A stretch of 64,000 bases of DNA from Aradus depressus (Eukaryota; Arthropoda; Insecta; Hemiptera; Aradidae): positions 105,052,115-105,116,114 of the forward strand of contig OY759214.1 in NCBI GenBank assembly GCA_963662175.1. Reading direction: 5' to 3'. Every line of letters begins with the position of its first letter. Within the stretch, counting starts at the first letter, position 1. Under the pieces are notes generated by a model. That model made no database searches, was not told where the DNA came from, and saw only the letters and a program-made list of their open reading frames with translations. The translations under genes and the position numbers were made by a program. Shown in pieces: positions 44,021 to 57,000 of the stretch.

Positions 44021-44154
44021 TTATATTGAACTAGACAGACTCCAAAATGATATAAACATTGTGTCTTATTTGATAAAACACCTTGAACTTTAATATACAC
44101 GAAATGTAAATTTAATTTTGAGAATATAAGAGGCCAATGTTGTTTGTTTGTTTT

Positions 44155-44400
44155 TGTGACTCATGTCCGCGCTCAAACTAGGAGATCATATCAGAACGCT
44201 CCTTCGTCGCTCTGGTCGACATGAGCACGACCCTACTGAGGGTCTCGACTTTTACGTTACCAAGGGTAGGAGTTTGAAGAGATCTCGCAAAGCTTCGGGA
44301 CCATCACTCATCGTTCAATCCGAAGGGCCGCATGCTCATGGTTTTTTTACCTCCCATTTGAGGGCTTTGATCTTGGGCACAGTAGGTAAGAACGTAAGTT
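44155..44400 (-). repeat. tRNA-derived SINE, degraded copy
   Basis: Reversed tail and body (GACTCATGTCCGCGCTCAAAC, CGCTCCTTCGTCGCTCTGGT in parts) with deletions. The tRNA-like head is missing. Confidence 0.7.
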
Positions 44401-46075
44401 GATTTTTAAAGTAGTGATTAGAATCAGATCTGGTTGTTCAGTCACTGTGATTGATTAGCAGATATCACTGATCAATACTCACAATGTCCATTGACCTACA
44501 TTCCTCATACCTGCTCCCAGTTTACGCACTCAACCTCACCCTTAACTACTGAGAAATTGTGTCCATCACCATATCTGTCGCACACAATATTCTGCCACAT
44601 AATCTACCTAACTCCTTGGCATTTACAACATCCTGTGACTTCCCCTTACTCTCTGTATGGCCTCAACCCAATATATGTCATCTGGCATCCTTCACAACCT
44701 GCTAAACATTCTTGGGACATTTAGAATGGCCATGTCTGCAAACCTCTCGGACCAGTAACTAACTTGAGAACCAATTCCTTCCGTCCTACCAGCCACCAAT
44801 CTTGGATTCCTACTAACTACAAATGCATATGCTGCAGAGGACTAGTATACATGTTTTCAAGATGCTGGGGTGCAATTTGCAACAACCAATATCTTATTTT
44901 CCATGGGATTTGCCAAAATTCATAATTTTGTTTACGTTTAAATGTCCGTTATGATTCATCCATTTTTTTTTTTTTTTTTTTTTGTTTTGGACGCCGAGTG
45001 GATTCTTAAATGTTGACTTCTAATTTTTAAAATAAGTGAATGGTATATACATTTTTGGTTGAAAATGAAATGATTTCCAGGTGTGTCATCCTCTTTTTAA
45101 CGTGGAAATTGACATTTGTCTCTCATAGTTTTAAATCGAATGGATTTAGTTTTAGTATGAATCATTCGTTCAATTTTACCAAACATAACAAATTACCTTT
45201 GCTTGATTTAAAATAATGTATTATTTAAATTCGCCAAAAGGGTGACCTATGTCCCAAGGTTCATAAAGAACGCCCAAGCAAAGATCTCCCCTAAAATCTT
45301 CCAAGATCCTCTAAAACTGTCTGAATTGCGGAATGCAACACGACTTTGTAGTATCTGCTTAATTCAGCGTTATTATTTCGATACAGATATTTCAGTTATT
45401 GAGGGCTTTATCCCATTTATTGACTCTGTGAGTATCCAGGGTATGCGGTCGCCTCTGCCACAGTCCATTGGATTATGAAGGAAAACATCCAATTTTGATG
45501 CCCTCCAAGTAACATTTTACAAATTTATTAGTAGATCATTACCACCGCTTACTTCATGCCGGCCCGCAGCTTTTGCATGTTGCAACTTGATCATGTCGGG
45601 GCGTCGTGTTTTACGTTCCCGAATTTATATATGCATAAAGTGTTGGAAACCGTGTTAAGACCACCACAGCTTTTTCCAGCCTTCTTATTGCAGAATTAAT
45701 GGTTAAAAAAAAGTATATAAGTAAATTAGTAGTACATAAATTAGACACTCTCTTCATCGAATTATTATATTTTTACAACAAAGCTTAATACAAAACAATT
45801 ACATAATATTTACAATCGATCAATCATAATAACAATTAGAAATAATTAAAGCAGATGAACTGACATAATATTTACAACAAACCATAAAATAATTTCAACA
45901 ATAAAATTGTATAAAAGTAAGAAAACTTATAGAGTATATTTAATTATTTATGAAAGAACAATATAATATTAAACTATCCTATTATTTAACTATAAATAAA
46001 TACGTAAAATCAACAAAAAGTAAAAATGGCGCGACTAGTGGCGAAACATTGAATCACAATTTATTACTTGGCTAG
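44401..46075. other. Region between ZNF-B and the protease, no gene supported
   Basis: 44836-44975 duplicates 26037-26180. A plus-strand frame at 45242-45478 (TYVPRFIKNAQAKISP) is faintly like the Gypsy RT-RNase H connection but has no second motif. The rest is AT-rich. Confidence 0.45.
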
Positions 46076-46722
46076 ATTTACCAAGTATAGAAGTTATGTC
46101 ATCTGTCAGAAAATCAAAGTTCAGTTTTCACTAAAATTTCATGTTTTGCGACCCCCTTCACACAGCTATAAAAAAACTGTTCTGTCTCAGAACAGGATAA
46201 CTCCCGATATATCGACATAAAACTGTATTTGTGTATCCAGAACCCCGACACCTATTGAAGTTCAGCCAAATCGGGAAAGGAGATGAGAAAATTGGGGAGA
46301 GACTTAACACAAAACCCCAATAACTCCCAAAGTAATGAATGTATTGACATAAAATTTCATAGGCAAATCGAAAATTTCATAAGGATGACACATACACATG
46401 TTCAGTCGAATTGTAATAAGGGAAGGGGGGTTCTACTCAGAAACCCTAACAACTGGCTATATAATGACATATCAACAGGAAATTTTATATGTGAATCCAG
46501 GACTTAATAAGGACGTGTGACGTCGATTTTTATGTAAATTGGGACTTCAGGAAGGGACTCAACTCAGAAAGCCTACGTACTGTCGATGTAACGAATGGAT
46601 CAATATGAGCATTCAGAAGTCTCTCAGTAAGACACTTATCGATATTTTCAACCAAATGAGAGAGCGAAAACTTAGTTGTTTAATTCGCATTGAGCAAACA
46701 CATTGTCAATGATTCACCGACC
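46076..46722 (+). repeat. Repeat family R, long copy
   Basis: Several degenerate subunits with 'ataactcccgatatatcgacataaaa', 'ttcagccaaatcgg' and the terminal 'cattgtcaatgattcaccgac'. Comparable in extent to the copy at 2371-3085. Confidence 0.72.
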
Positions 46723-46748
46723 CATTTTTTTTTTTCTATTTTTTACAT

Positions 46749-46754
46749 TTTATT
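46749..46754 (-). promoter_or_regulatory. Poly(A) signal of the serine protease gene
   Basis: AATAAA on the minus strand, 14 nt beyond the protease stop; the 3' UTR would be very short. Confidence 0.5.
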
Positions 46755-46767
46755 TTTTGTTGTTTTG

Positions 46768-46923
46768 TCACTTCATATTGTTTGATATCCAGTCAATGTA
46801 GGAAGAGACCCGAGTATAGACACCAGGGAAGCCTGGAATGGCACATTTGAAGCCGAAGGAGACTACCCCGATCAGATAATAGGATCGGCCGACCGGCATC
46901 ATCATGGGACCTCCTGAGTCACC
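46768..46923 (-). CDS. Protease exon 8 (Ser322, stop)
   Basis: Starts in phase 0 with GDSGGPMM (catalytic Ser322) and ends [18 protein letters not shown], stop. Acceptor CTGTTTTCCAG (minus strand). Intron 7 (46924-48277) contains a TIR element with a nested hAT MITE. Confidence 0.94.
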   Translation of the reverse strand, partial: GDSGGPMMMPVGRSYYLIGVVSFGFKCAIPGFPGVYTRVSSYIDWISNNMK

Positions 46924-47403
46924 CTGGAAAACAGAAGACAATCATTCCAGTTTTCTATACAAAACAACGAAGCAAAAAAAAGACATATATGGAAAAAAAG
47001 GCATATTTTTATAATTTGCTTTTGCTGCATTTGTGCAGAAAGGTCAGTAATATAATGTAAACGAAGCGTACCATCATGAGCGGACAAACATTTTTAAATG
47101 CAACGAAAGAAGGATTTACAACTATTGAAAAGTTTGTTTGCATGGTTGAACATGTACGCTTTACATGAGACTTCCCAAGAAATTAAGGCTCTGAAAATTC
47201 AAAATTGTTAACATACATTTATAGGTTGGTTTCTTATAAACGTTTTGAAAAGAGGTAAAGAAAATTAAATTACAACTCTTTTTAAATATTTTTTGTGATA
47301 TGAAAAGTAAAACAGCAATCAATCATGCAGACAGAAATAATAGGTTAAATGGCAAAAAGGGGAAGAAATATATATAGAAAATATCTCATATCTCTCTCTC
47401 AAT

Positions 47404-47434
<31 letters not shown>

Positions 47435-47998
47435 ATCTATTAGACAAAATATATATATACCCAAAGTTAATGATGAGATAACATAAATTCATATTGGTTC
47501 CAAGTTAACTTATTTAACCTAATCGCTCACTTTGGTTAAATTCAACTATAATACTATGGAGATACTTTGAAATAAGATAATTTTGCGAAATATTATATAC
47601 ATCTATATCAGGAGTGGCCAACCCGCGGCCCACCTTGAGTGATTTTACGGCCCGCGAGATTCATCACAATTTTACAAAATATCTTTTTGCACAAAACAAA
47701 AGCAAATACACGCATTGAGATGGACTTGCAAAAGCTAATTGAAAGAGTTGACAAACAAATATCTCACTAATTAAATAAATTAAATATTATTCTTATTATT
47801 ATATTAACTATGTTTATATCTATGAATAATAATAATTCATTATGTTTTAAATTTTCTCTCCAAAAATTTTTCATAGTGTGTCCAAATCTAATACGGGGAT
47901 ATATAATTTTATATGCGGCCCGCGGGATTATAATGCATTTCAAAAGTGGCCCGCAAGATCATTTGGGTTGGCCACCCCTGATCTATATATAGAGAGAT

Positions 47999-48058
<60 letters not shown>

Positions 48059-51000
48059 GTATATATAGATGAAATATATATCATATTTCAAAAGGTTTCC
48101 GCAGTATTATCGTTGAATTTAACCAAAGTGAGCGACTATGTTAAATAAGTTAACTTGGATCCAATATGGCTGAGTTTATGTTGTTTCGTCATCAAATTTG
48201 GGTAATAATGACAATAGGTGAGACGAGCGTCCTCAAGTAAACTATTACTATTTACATTTATTTAAAACATGTTTTACCTGGCAAGCATCTTTGCCTCCTC
48301 TTTGATATCCAGCACACAACTGTCTCTCTATGATGTTGGCACCTTTGGCAGAGTAGGATTTGTTGCAAGAATCGTTATCCACAACAGGGACTTGAACCTG
48401 CAGTAGCTCATTTGAGGCAGGTCCTCCTGCAAAACCATTTGAAGAACTTAGATATTTTTCAAACATTTCAAATTATTTCACTCCTATCGTAACAATGAAA
48501 ATATCTTTCATAAAATTTCAAACAAATTGTTCTGAGAATTGAGAAAATATTAACATAATCTCACTCATTATATTGTGAGGCTATGCTTTTAACAGTTCAT
48601 TCCAAAAGCTTACTGTGGTAATCCATATTCTAGTTATCAAAGTCGATCCTTGTAAACCAGTCTTAATAACCTCATATTCAATTAGACCCACTGCTATGTT
48701 TATTAAATTATATACCTAAATTAAACAGTATATTAATGATAGGACACTAATAAATAAATGGATATATGTATTATTTTCAAATTTGAAATGGCACTTTGCC
48801 TTGTTCTATAGGGTTGACAAGAAGTCATCCTATTGTGTGAATTTGGGATCGCCGGTAGCACAGTGTATAGCTTTAGGAGCGTTGATGTCGCGGCGTTGTC
48901 CTGTTCCCACGACAGCTAATATAGCTTTAGGAGCGTTGATGTCGCGGCGTTGTCCTGTTCCCACGAGAGCTAATGTAGCTTTAGGAGCGTTGATGTTGCG
49001 GCGTTGTGCTGTTCCCACGAGAGCTAATATAGCTTTAGGAGAGTTGAAGTCGCGGCGTTGTCCTGTTCCCACGACAGCTAATATAGCTTTAGGAGCGTTG
49101 ATGTTACGGCGTTGTGCTGTTCCCACGACAGCTAATATAGCTTTAGGAGCGTTGATGTCGCGGCGTTGTCCTGTTCCCACGACAGCTAATATAGCTTTAG
49201 GAGCGTTGATGTCGCGGCGTTGTCCTGTTCCCACGACAGCTAATATAGCTTTAGGAGAGTTGAAGTCGCGGCGTTGTCCTGTTCCCACGACAGCTAATAT
49301 AGCTTTAGGAGCGTTGATGTTGCGGCGTTGTGCTGTTCCCACGACAGCTAATATAGCTTTAGGAGCGTTGATGTCGCGGCGTTGTCCTGTTCCCACGACA
49401 GCTAATATAGCTTTAGGAGCGTTGATGTCGCGGCGTTGTCCTGTTCCCACGAGAGCTAATGTAGCTTTAGGAGGGTTGATGTTACGGCGTTGTGCTGTTC
49501 CCACGACAGCTAATATAGCTTTAGGAGCGTTGATGTCGCGGCGTTGTCCTGTTCCCACGACAGCTAATATAGCTTTAGGAGGGTTGATGTCGCGGCGTTG
49601 TGCTGTTCCCACGACAGCTAATATAGCTTTAGGAGGGTTGATGTCGCGGCGTTGTCCTGTTCCCACGAGAGCTAATATAGCTTTAGGAGGGTTGATGTCG
49701 CGGCGTTGTGCTGTTCCCACGACAGCTAATATAGCTTTAGGAGCGTTGATGTCGCGGCGTTGTCCTGTTCCCACGAGAGCTAATGTAGCTTTAGGAGCGT
49801 TGATGTCGCGGCGTTGTGCTGTTCCCACGAGAGCTAATATAGCTTTAGGAGAGTTGAAGTCGCGGCGTTGTGCTGTTCCCACGACAGCTAATATAGCTTT
49901 AGGAGGGTTGATGTCGCGGCGTTGTGCTGTTCCCACGACAGCTAATATAGCTTTAGGAGGGTTGATGTCGCGGCGTTGTCCTGTTCCCACGACAGCTAAT
50001 ATAGCTTTAGGAGGGTTGATGTCGCGGCGTTGTCCTGTTCCCACGAGAGCTAATGTAGCTTTAGGAGGGTTGATGTCGCGGCGTTGTCCTGTTCCCACGA
50101 CAGCTAATATAGCTTTAGGAGGGTTGATGTCGCGGCGTTGTCCTGTTCCCACGAGAGCTAATGTAGCTTTAGGAGGGTTGATGTCGCGGCGTTGTCCTGT
50201 TCCCACGAGAGCTAATGTAGCTTTAGGAGGGTTGATGTCGCGGCGTTGTCCTGTTCCCACGAGAGCTAATGTAGCTTTAGGAGGGTTGATGTCGCGGCGT
50301 TGTCCTGTTCCCACGAGAGCTAATGTAGCTTTAGGAGGGTTGATGTCGCGGCGTTGTCCTGTTCCCACGAGAGCTAATGTAGCTTTAGGAGGGTTGATGT
50401 CGCGGCGTTGTCCTGTTCCCACGAGAGCTAATGTAGCTTTAGGAGAGTTGATGTCGCGGCGTTGTCCTGTTCCCACGAGAGCTAATGTAGCTTTAGGAGG
50501 GTTGATGTCGCGGCGTTGTGCTGTTCCCACGACAGCTAATATAGCTTTAGGAGGGTTGATGTTGCGGCGTTGTCCTGTTCCCACGAGAGCTAATGTAGCT
50601 TTAGGAGGGTTGATGTCGCGGCGTTGTGCTGTTCCCACGACAGCTAATATAGCTTTAGGAGAGTTGAAGTCGCGGCGTTGTCCTGTTCCCACGACAGCTA
50701 ATATAGCTTTAGGAGAGTTGAAGTCGCGGCGTTGTGCTGTTCCCACGACAGCTAATATAGCTTTAGGAGAGTTGAAGTCGCGGCGTTGTGCTGTTCCCAC
50801 GACAGCTAATATAGCTTTAGGAGAGTTGAAGTCGCGGCGTTGTGCTGTTCCCACGACAGCTAATATAGCTTTAGGAGAGTTGAAGTCGCGGCGTTGTCCT
50901 GTTCCCACGACAGCTAATATAGCTTTAGGAGAGTTGAAGTCGCGGCGTTGTGCTGTTCCCACGACAGCTAATATAGCTTTAGGAGAGTTGAAGTCGCGGC

Positions 51001-54000
51001 GTTGTCCTGTTCCCACGACAGCTAATATAGCTTTAGGAGAGTTGAAGTCGCGGCGTTGTGCTGTTCCCACGACAGCTAATATAGCTTTAGGAGGGTTGAT
51101 GTCGCGGCGTTGTGCTGTTCCCACGACAGCTAATATAGCTTTAGGAGAGTTGATGTCGCGGCGTTGTCCTGTTCCCACGAGAGCTAATATAGCTTTAGGA
51201 GGGTTGATGTCGCGGCGTTGTCCTGTTCCCACGACAGCTAATATAGCTTTAGGAGAGTTGAAGTCGCGGCGTTGTGCTGTTCCCACGACAGCTAATATAG
51301 CTTTAGGAGGGTTGATGTCGCGGCGTTGTGCTGTTCCCACGAGAGCTAATATAGCTTTAGGAGCGTTGATGTCGCGGCGTTGTCCTGTTCCCACGACAGC
51401 TAATATAGCTTTAGGAGCGTTGATGTCGCGGCGTTGTCCTGTTCCCACGACAGCTAATATAGCTTTAGGAGCGTTGATGTCGCGGCGTTGTCCTGTTCCC
51501 ACGACAGCTAATATAGCTTTAGGAGGGTTGATGTCGCGGCGTTGTGCTGTTCCCACGAGAGCTAATGTAGCTTTAGGAGAGTTGAAGTCGCGGCGTTGTG
51601 CTGTTCCCACGAGAGCTAATGTAGCTTTAGGAGAGTTGAAGTCGCGGCGTTGTGCTGTTCCCACGACAGCTAATATAGCTTTAGAAGGGTTGATGTCGCG
51701 GCGTTGTGCTGTTCCCACGACAGCTAATATAGCTTTAGGAGCGTTGAAGTCGCGGCGTTGTCCTGTTCCCACGACAGCTAATATAGCTTTAGGAGGGTTG
51801 ATGTCGCGGCGTTGTGCTGTTCCCACGACAGCTAATATAGCTTTAGGAGCGTTGAAGTCGCGGCGTTGTCCTGTTCCCACGACAGCTAATATAGCTTTAG
51901 GAGGGTTGATGTCGCGGCGTTGTCCTGTTCCCACGACAGCTAATATAGCTTTAGGAGCGTTGATGTCGCGGCGTTGTCCTGTTCCCACGACAGCTAATAT
52001 AGCTTTAGGAGGGTTGATGTCGCGGCGTTGTCCTGTTCCCACGAGAGCTAATGTAGCTTTAGGAGAGTTGAAGTCGCGGCGTTGTGCTGTTCCCACGACA
52101 GCTAATATAGCTTTAGGAGGGTTGATGTCGCGGCGTTGTGCTGTTCCCACGACAGCTAATATAGCTTTAGGAGCGTTGAAGTCGCGGCGTTGTCCTGTTC
52201 CCACGACAGCTAATATAGCTTTAGGAGGGTTGATGTCGCGGCGTTGTGCTGTTCCCACGACAGCTAATAAGGCTTTAGGAGCGTTGAAGTCGCGGCGTTG
52301 TCCTGTTCCCACGACAGCTAATATAGCTTTAGGAGGGTTGATGTCGCGGCGTTGTCCTGTTCCCACGACAGCTAATATAGCTTTAGGAGCGTTGATGTCG
52401 CGGCGTTGTCCTGTTCCCACGACAGCTAATATAGCTTTAGGAGGGTTGATGTCGCGGCGTTGTCCTGTTCCCACGAGAGCTAATAAAGCTTTAGGAGAGT
52501 TGAAGTCGCGGCGTTGTGCTGTTCCCACGAGAGCTAATATAGCTTTAGGAGAGTTGAAGTCGCGGCGTTGTGCTGTTCCCACGAGAGCTAATATAGCTTT
52601 AGGAGCGTTGATGTCGCGGCGTTGTCCTGTTCCCACGACAGCTAATATAGCTTTAGGAGGGTTGATGTCGCGGCGTTGCCCTGTTCCCACGAGAGCTAAT
52701 GTAGCTTTAGGAGGGTTGATGTTGCGGCGTTGTGCTGTTCCCACGAGAGCTAATATAGCTTTAGGAGAATTGAAGTCGCGGCGTTGTCCTGTTCCCACGA
52801 CAGCTAATATAGCTTTAGGAGCGTTGATGTCGCGGCGTTGTCCTGTTCCCACGAGAGCTAATGTAGCTTTAGGAGGGTTGATGTTGCGGCGTTGTCCTAT
52901 TCCCACGACAGCTAATATAGAATATGAAATTGAGGGCGCCAGTAGCTCAGTGGTCTGTATTCTTGCCTTCTGAGTTCAAGATCGTGGGTACGAAACCCGG
53001 CCGAGGCCCTTAGCACCTTAAGCACGCCGTCCTTCGGATGGGACGTTAAGCGATGGTCCCGAGCCTGTTCGATGTCAGGTACTCGTTAGACACCCCTGCT
53101 CTCTAGGTGAATAAAAATTTAGGGTAGGCCAAATTTAGGACTTTAGTCGGACTCATGTCTACCAGAGTGACGAAAGAGCGTTCTAGTAGTAGGCGATATG
53201 ATCTCGTAGTTAAAGCCCGGGCATGAGTCATAATAACTAACTAAATATAGAATTTAAATGAAATACTCAAACTTAAAACCTATAAGGCATTATTTAAAAT
53301 TATTATCAATATTGCTGCTTCCGACTGACTGTGGCCGAATAGATGTAACTAGTAATTTTACCTGTACTTGTAGACCCCCAGCCAGCAACAAACGGGGCTT
53401 TATTTTCCAAGTTCAGAGATCTCATCTCGGGAGATTTGGGGAGACAAATAGGTTGAATGAATTCTAAATAAAATGAAAAATAAAATTAATACGTTAAATA
53501 AATAAAAAGATGATATTTTGAATTTTATTAACGTTTGCTTACGAGTGAAGGTGACTGGTTGCCGAAGTTTTACCAAACCAATGTCATCCAGTTTAGATCC
53601 TTTGCTGTAGTTTGGGTGTGCCAAAGTTCTCTCGATAGCAACATCAATGACATTATTAACTCCAGAATTTTTGTTTATTTCGTGTTCTCCCAGGCGAACT
53701 AGAGTCCTAAAAACAGATGTACAATTTACCTATATACTTATATAAGTATTTATCGATAAGGTAGAGGGGCGCCGGTAGCTCAGTGGTATGCGTGCTTTTC
53801 TTCTGAGCTCAAGATCGTGGGTTCGAAACCCAATCGAGACCCTTAGTTTATTTTATCTGGGAGCACGCCGTCCGTCGGATGGGACGTTAAGCGACGGTCC
53901 CAAGCCTGTACGATGTCAGGTACTCGTTAAAGACCCCTACCTTAGGTGAATAAAAATTTAGGGTAGGCAAAATTTAGGACTCCCACAGTAGAGTCGGGCT

Positions 54001-57000
54001 TATGTCCACTGGAGTGACAAAAGAGCGTAGGGGGTATGACTTCGTAGTTGAAGCCCGGGCATGAGTCATAAAACCTAAGCTAACCTCGATAAAGTAGTTC
54101 AGGTCATTTTTGAGTTGTCGACATTTTCTTATACAAGTTTTCACACTCTTTCATATTTTGAACTCGGATAACTGAAAATACAATATTGAGGGCTTAAAAT
54201 GTACATAACCATAGAATTATAGAATTTTCATTTTTTCTCAAATGTTTAGTTTCAGAAGTATGATCATTTGAAATGTTTTAGTACTGATCTATGATTTTGG
54301 TGTTGTTTCATAAATGCAGACCAATAATATGAAACGAAAAACCAGAAGTTCAGAAGCTACTTTTTAAGATGTGAACGAAACTTTCAAATGGGTGTTTTTT
54401 AAAAATCAATAATTCTGAGATGTCCCACTTCTCAACTATACTGTATCGATATATACGAAATATAAAATATAAAATAAAAAATGGCGTAAAAAGGCAAATG
54501 GCGGGAGCAGGCAAGTTATTCAAGGATTCAGTTTGAAGAAATATTATTCATTTCGACCCTTCTATGACCCCCCTCCCCTTCTCGTTCAAAATGAGAAGAT
54601 CCCACGTAATATACTGGGCTTATAAGGATGCTACACCCTCACTCCAATGCTAAAACCACGAATGTGCAAATTTTACAATTTTCACCTTTGCCTTTACGAA
54701 GTGCAATTTTCGGTAGAGTTGGTTGACTGACCATCTTATTTCACTAAAGTGACCCAAGGAAAAACTTTCCGTCTAATTCATTTTGGCATTGGAGTGACGA
54801 CATGTTAAATTTCATGAAAATCATTAATACATTACTAACATTTTCATGCCAGAAAGAGGTGGGTCGACACAATGGGCAGCAGTTAAGACGAATCTATCAG
54901 AGATGAGAGCACCTCCACACTGCCACAGGGGCCCTGGGTTGTTGTTAGTTCGGAACCCAAGGAGAGCTATCCACGGCCAAGCACCTGCAAATATACACAA
55001 ACAAAGTTAGAATACTCTCATCAACTCACAATACAACTAGCAACAGTAAAATCTTCAAAATTGAACATAACTGCTACTAAAAACGGAGAATATACCAGTT
55101 TAACCGTTGTATTATTCCCCAAAAAATATTAAATTAAAAAAAATAACATTTCTGGCTATACAAGGAAGACCGAGAATTTTACCGATCTAATTCAAATTTG
55201 GCTTTACCAGAGTAATCTCATTTGAAACCCAAAAGGCTGGTCACAAATATCGTGGAACCTCGCTTAGCGAGCACCTCATATAACGAGTAATTCGCATAAC
55301 GAGCAAAACAAATTGTAAAAAAATTACTCACTTAAAGAGCGACGTTTCACATAACGTGCGCATGCTGCATCAGTCTTTGTTTAGCACTTGTTCCGCTAAC
55401 ATCTTAGTGTAGCTTGCGATCACACATTACCGTAGTTTACATTATAATTTATGTATATGAGAAAAATTGTTTCGCTTAACGAATGTTTAGCGTTACGAGT
55501 AAGATTCTGAAACGAATTATCCTCGTTAAGCGAGATTCCACTGTATCACCATAAATGGTCTTGCATTCTAGAAAACTTTTTTTTTTTTAATATTCTCTAT
55601 TTCACAAAGTAAATATAAAATATGGGAGTACTTTCGGTCTTGCTAACATCTTCAGCCAAAACTTAACAAATACTAACATTTATTTAATCGTTTTTAGTAT
55701 TTGTTAAGTGTGGCTGAAGATGGTAGCAATACCGAAAGTACTCCCATGTTGTATATATATTTTGTGAAATAGACAATATTTTAAGAAACATACCTTATTC
55801 TTTATTTTTTATCAAGTCTTTACAATATCTCTACAAAAAATGTTAAGTATACACGTATGCACCTTGATCAGAAGGAACTCCACCAACGATTTTTGTTTCT
55901 TGTCCAAAATATTTGGTACCGCATTGGGTTGGCGATAGAATATTTGAATAAAGATCACTAGTAATGTTATTCGTAACAGTTCTCAGCTTCCTACTGGGAC
56001 AGCAAACATCTGAGGGCCTCTCAGAACTGCATTTGGATCTGAAATCATATTTATGGGTTAAAATCATATTTATTAGTAGGTTACCCGGCTTTGTCCGGGA
56101 GTAACTGGGTAGTATTACTGTAGTTGAAGCTAATTACGTGCGATTTCCGGATGAAGAATATAAAATATATAACCCTTCGTTTCCATCTCGCTACCTCTCA
56201 CTTCCTCGCTACACCAACATGTTTATTCTTCTATTTGATTCAAATTTTAGCAAACAAATTCATACAATAAAAAAGGCTTAAAATGGAAACGTCTTCGATA
56301 CTGATTATCTAACTTGTAAATCTTGATTTTTATATTCTTTTTTAAATTTATTTTATCTTCTTCTATATATTTATTAAGATACATTTATTTTCGTATGGTT
56401 TCTTCATAATGGAGCTGTTAATTTAATTACATATAGTCTGACCTCTCACAGATTTCATTTATATTTGCTAGGCGGCTTTCGAGGTTGCTATCATCATCAG
56501 GCAATCTGATAAAATAATTTTGAAATTAAGTATCATAATTAAAATCTTTTAATAAATAAAATTAAAATAAATATTTTTTAAAAAATTGAAATAAACGTGC
56601 ATAAAAAATATCTAAAAAACTAACAACATTAACATTTTAAAATTTCGTGGATGGAGACAGTTATGTTATTCCTGCCCATGTTTATTTTAACTTTTTTAAA
56701 GAATGTCTATAAATATTTTTTTAGATTTTAATTGTATTTATTAAAACATTTCAATTATGTTAATTTCAAAATTATTTTATCAGACTGCCTGATGATGACG
56801 GCAACCTACACCACGTACATTTATATTTATAAACACAAGCTAACAATCTATTATCTTTGTATAATGTTGGCATGGGTGGGGAAGGGCCTAAACTCAAAAA
56901 CCCTAATAACTGCCTATGTTACACTAGTTTACAAAATAAGAAAAAAATTATGTCCCTCCTGTAACTTTTATATTGTTTAATTCAGTTGCAACAACTAAAC

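Noticed and set aside
45242..45478. 78-codon frame possibly from Gypsy RT-RNase H
   Set aside because: Only one weak match (RFIKNAQAKISP); no neighbouring pol motif in any frame.
48783..52973. Open frames of 1396 codons (+) and 1358 codons (-) across the satellite
   Set aside because: They are a by-product of a 54-bp unit without stops in either frame. There is no codon structure beyond the repeat, and the array lies inside an intron of a well-supported gene.
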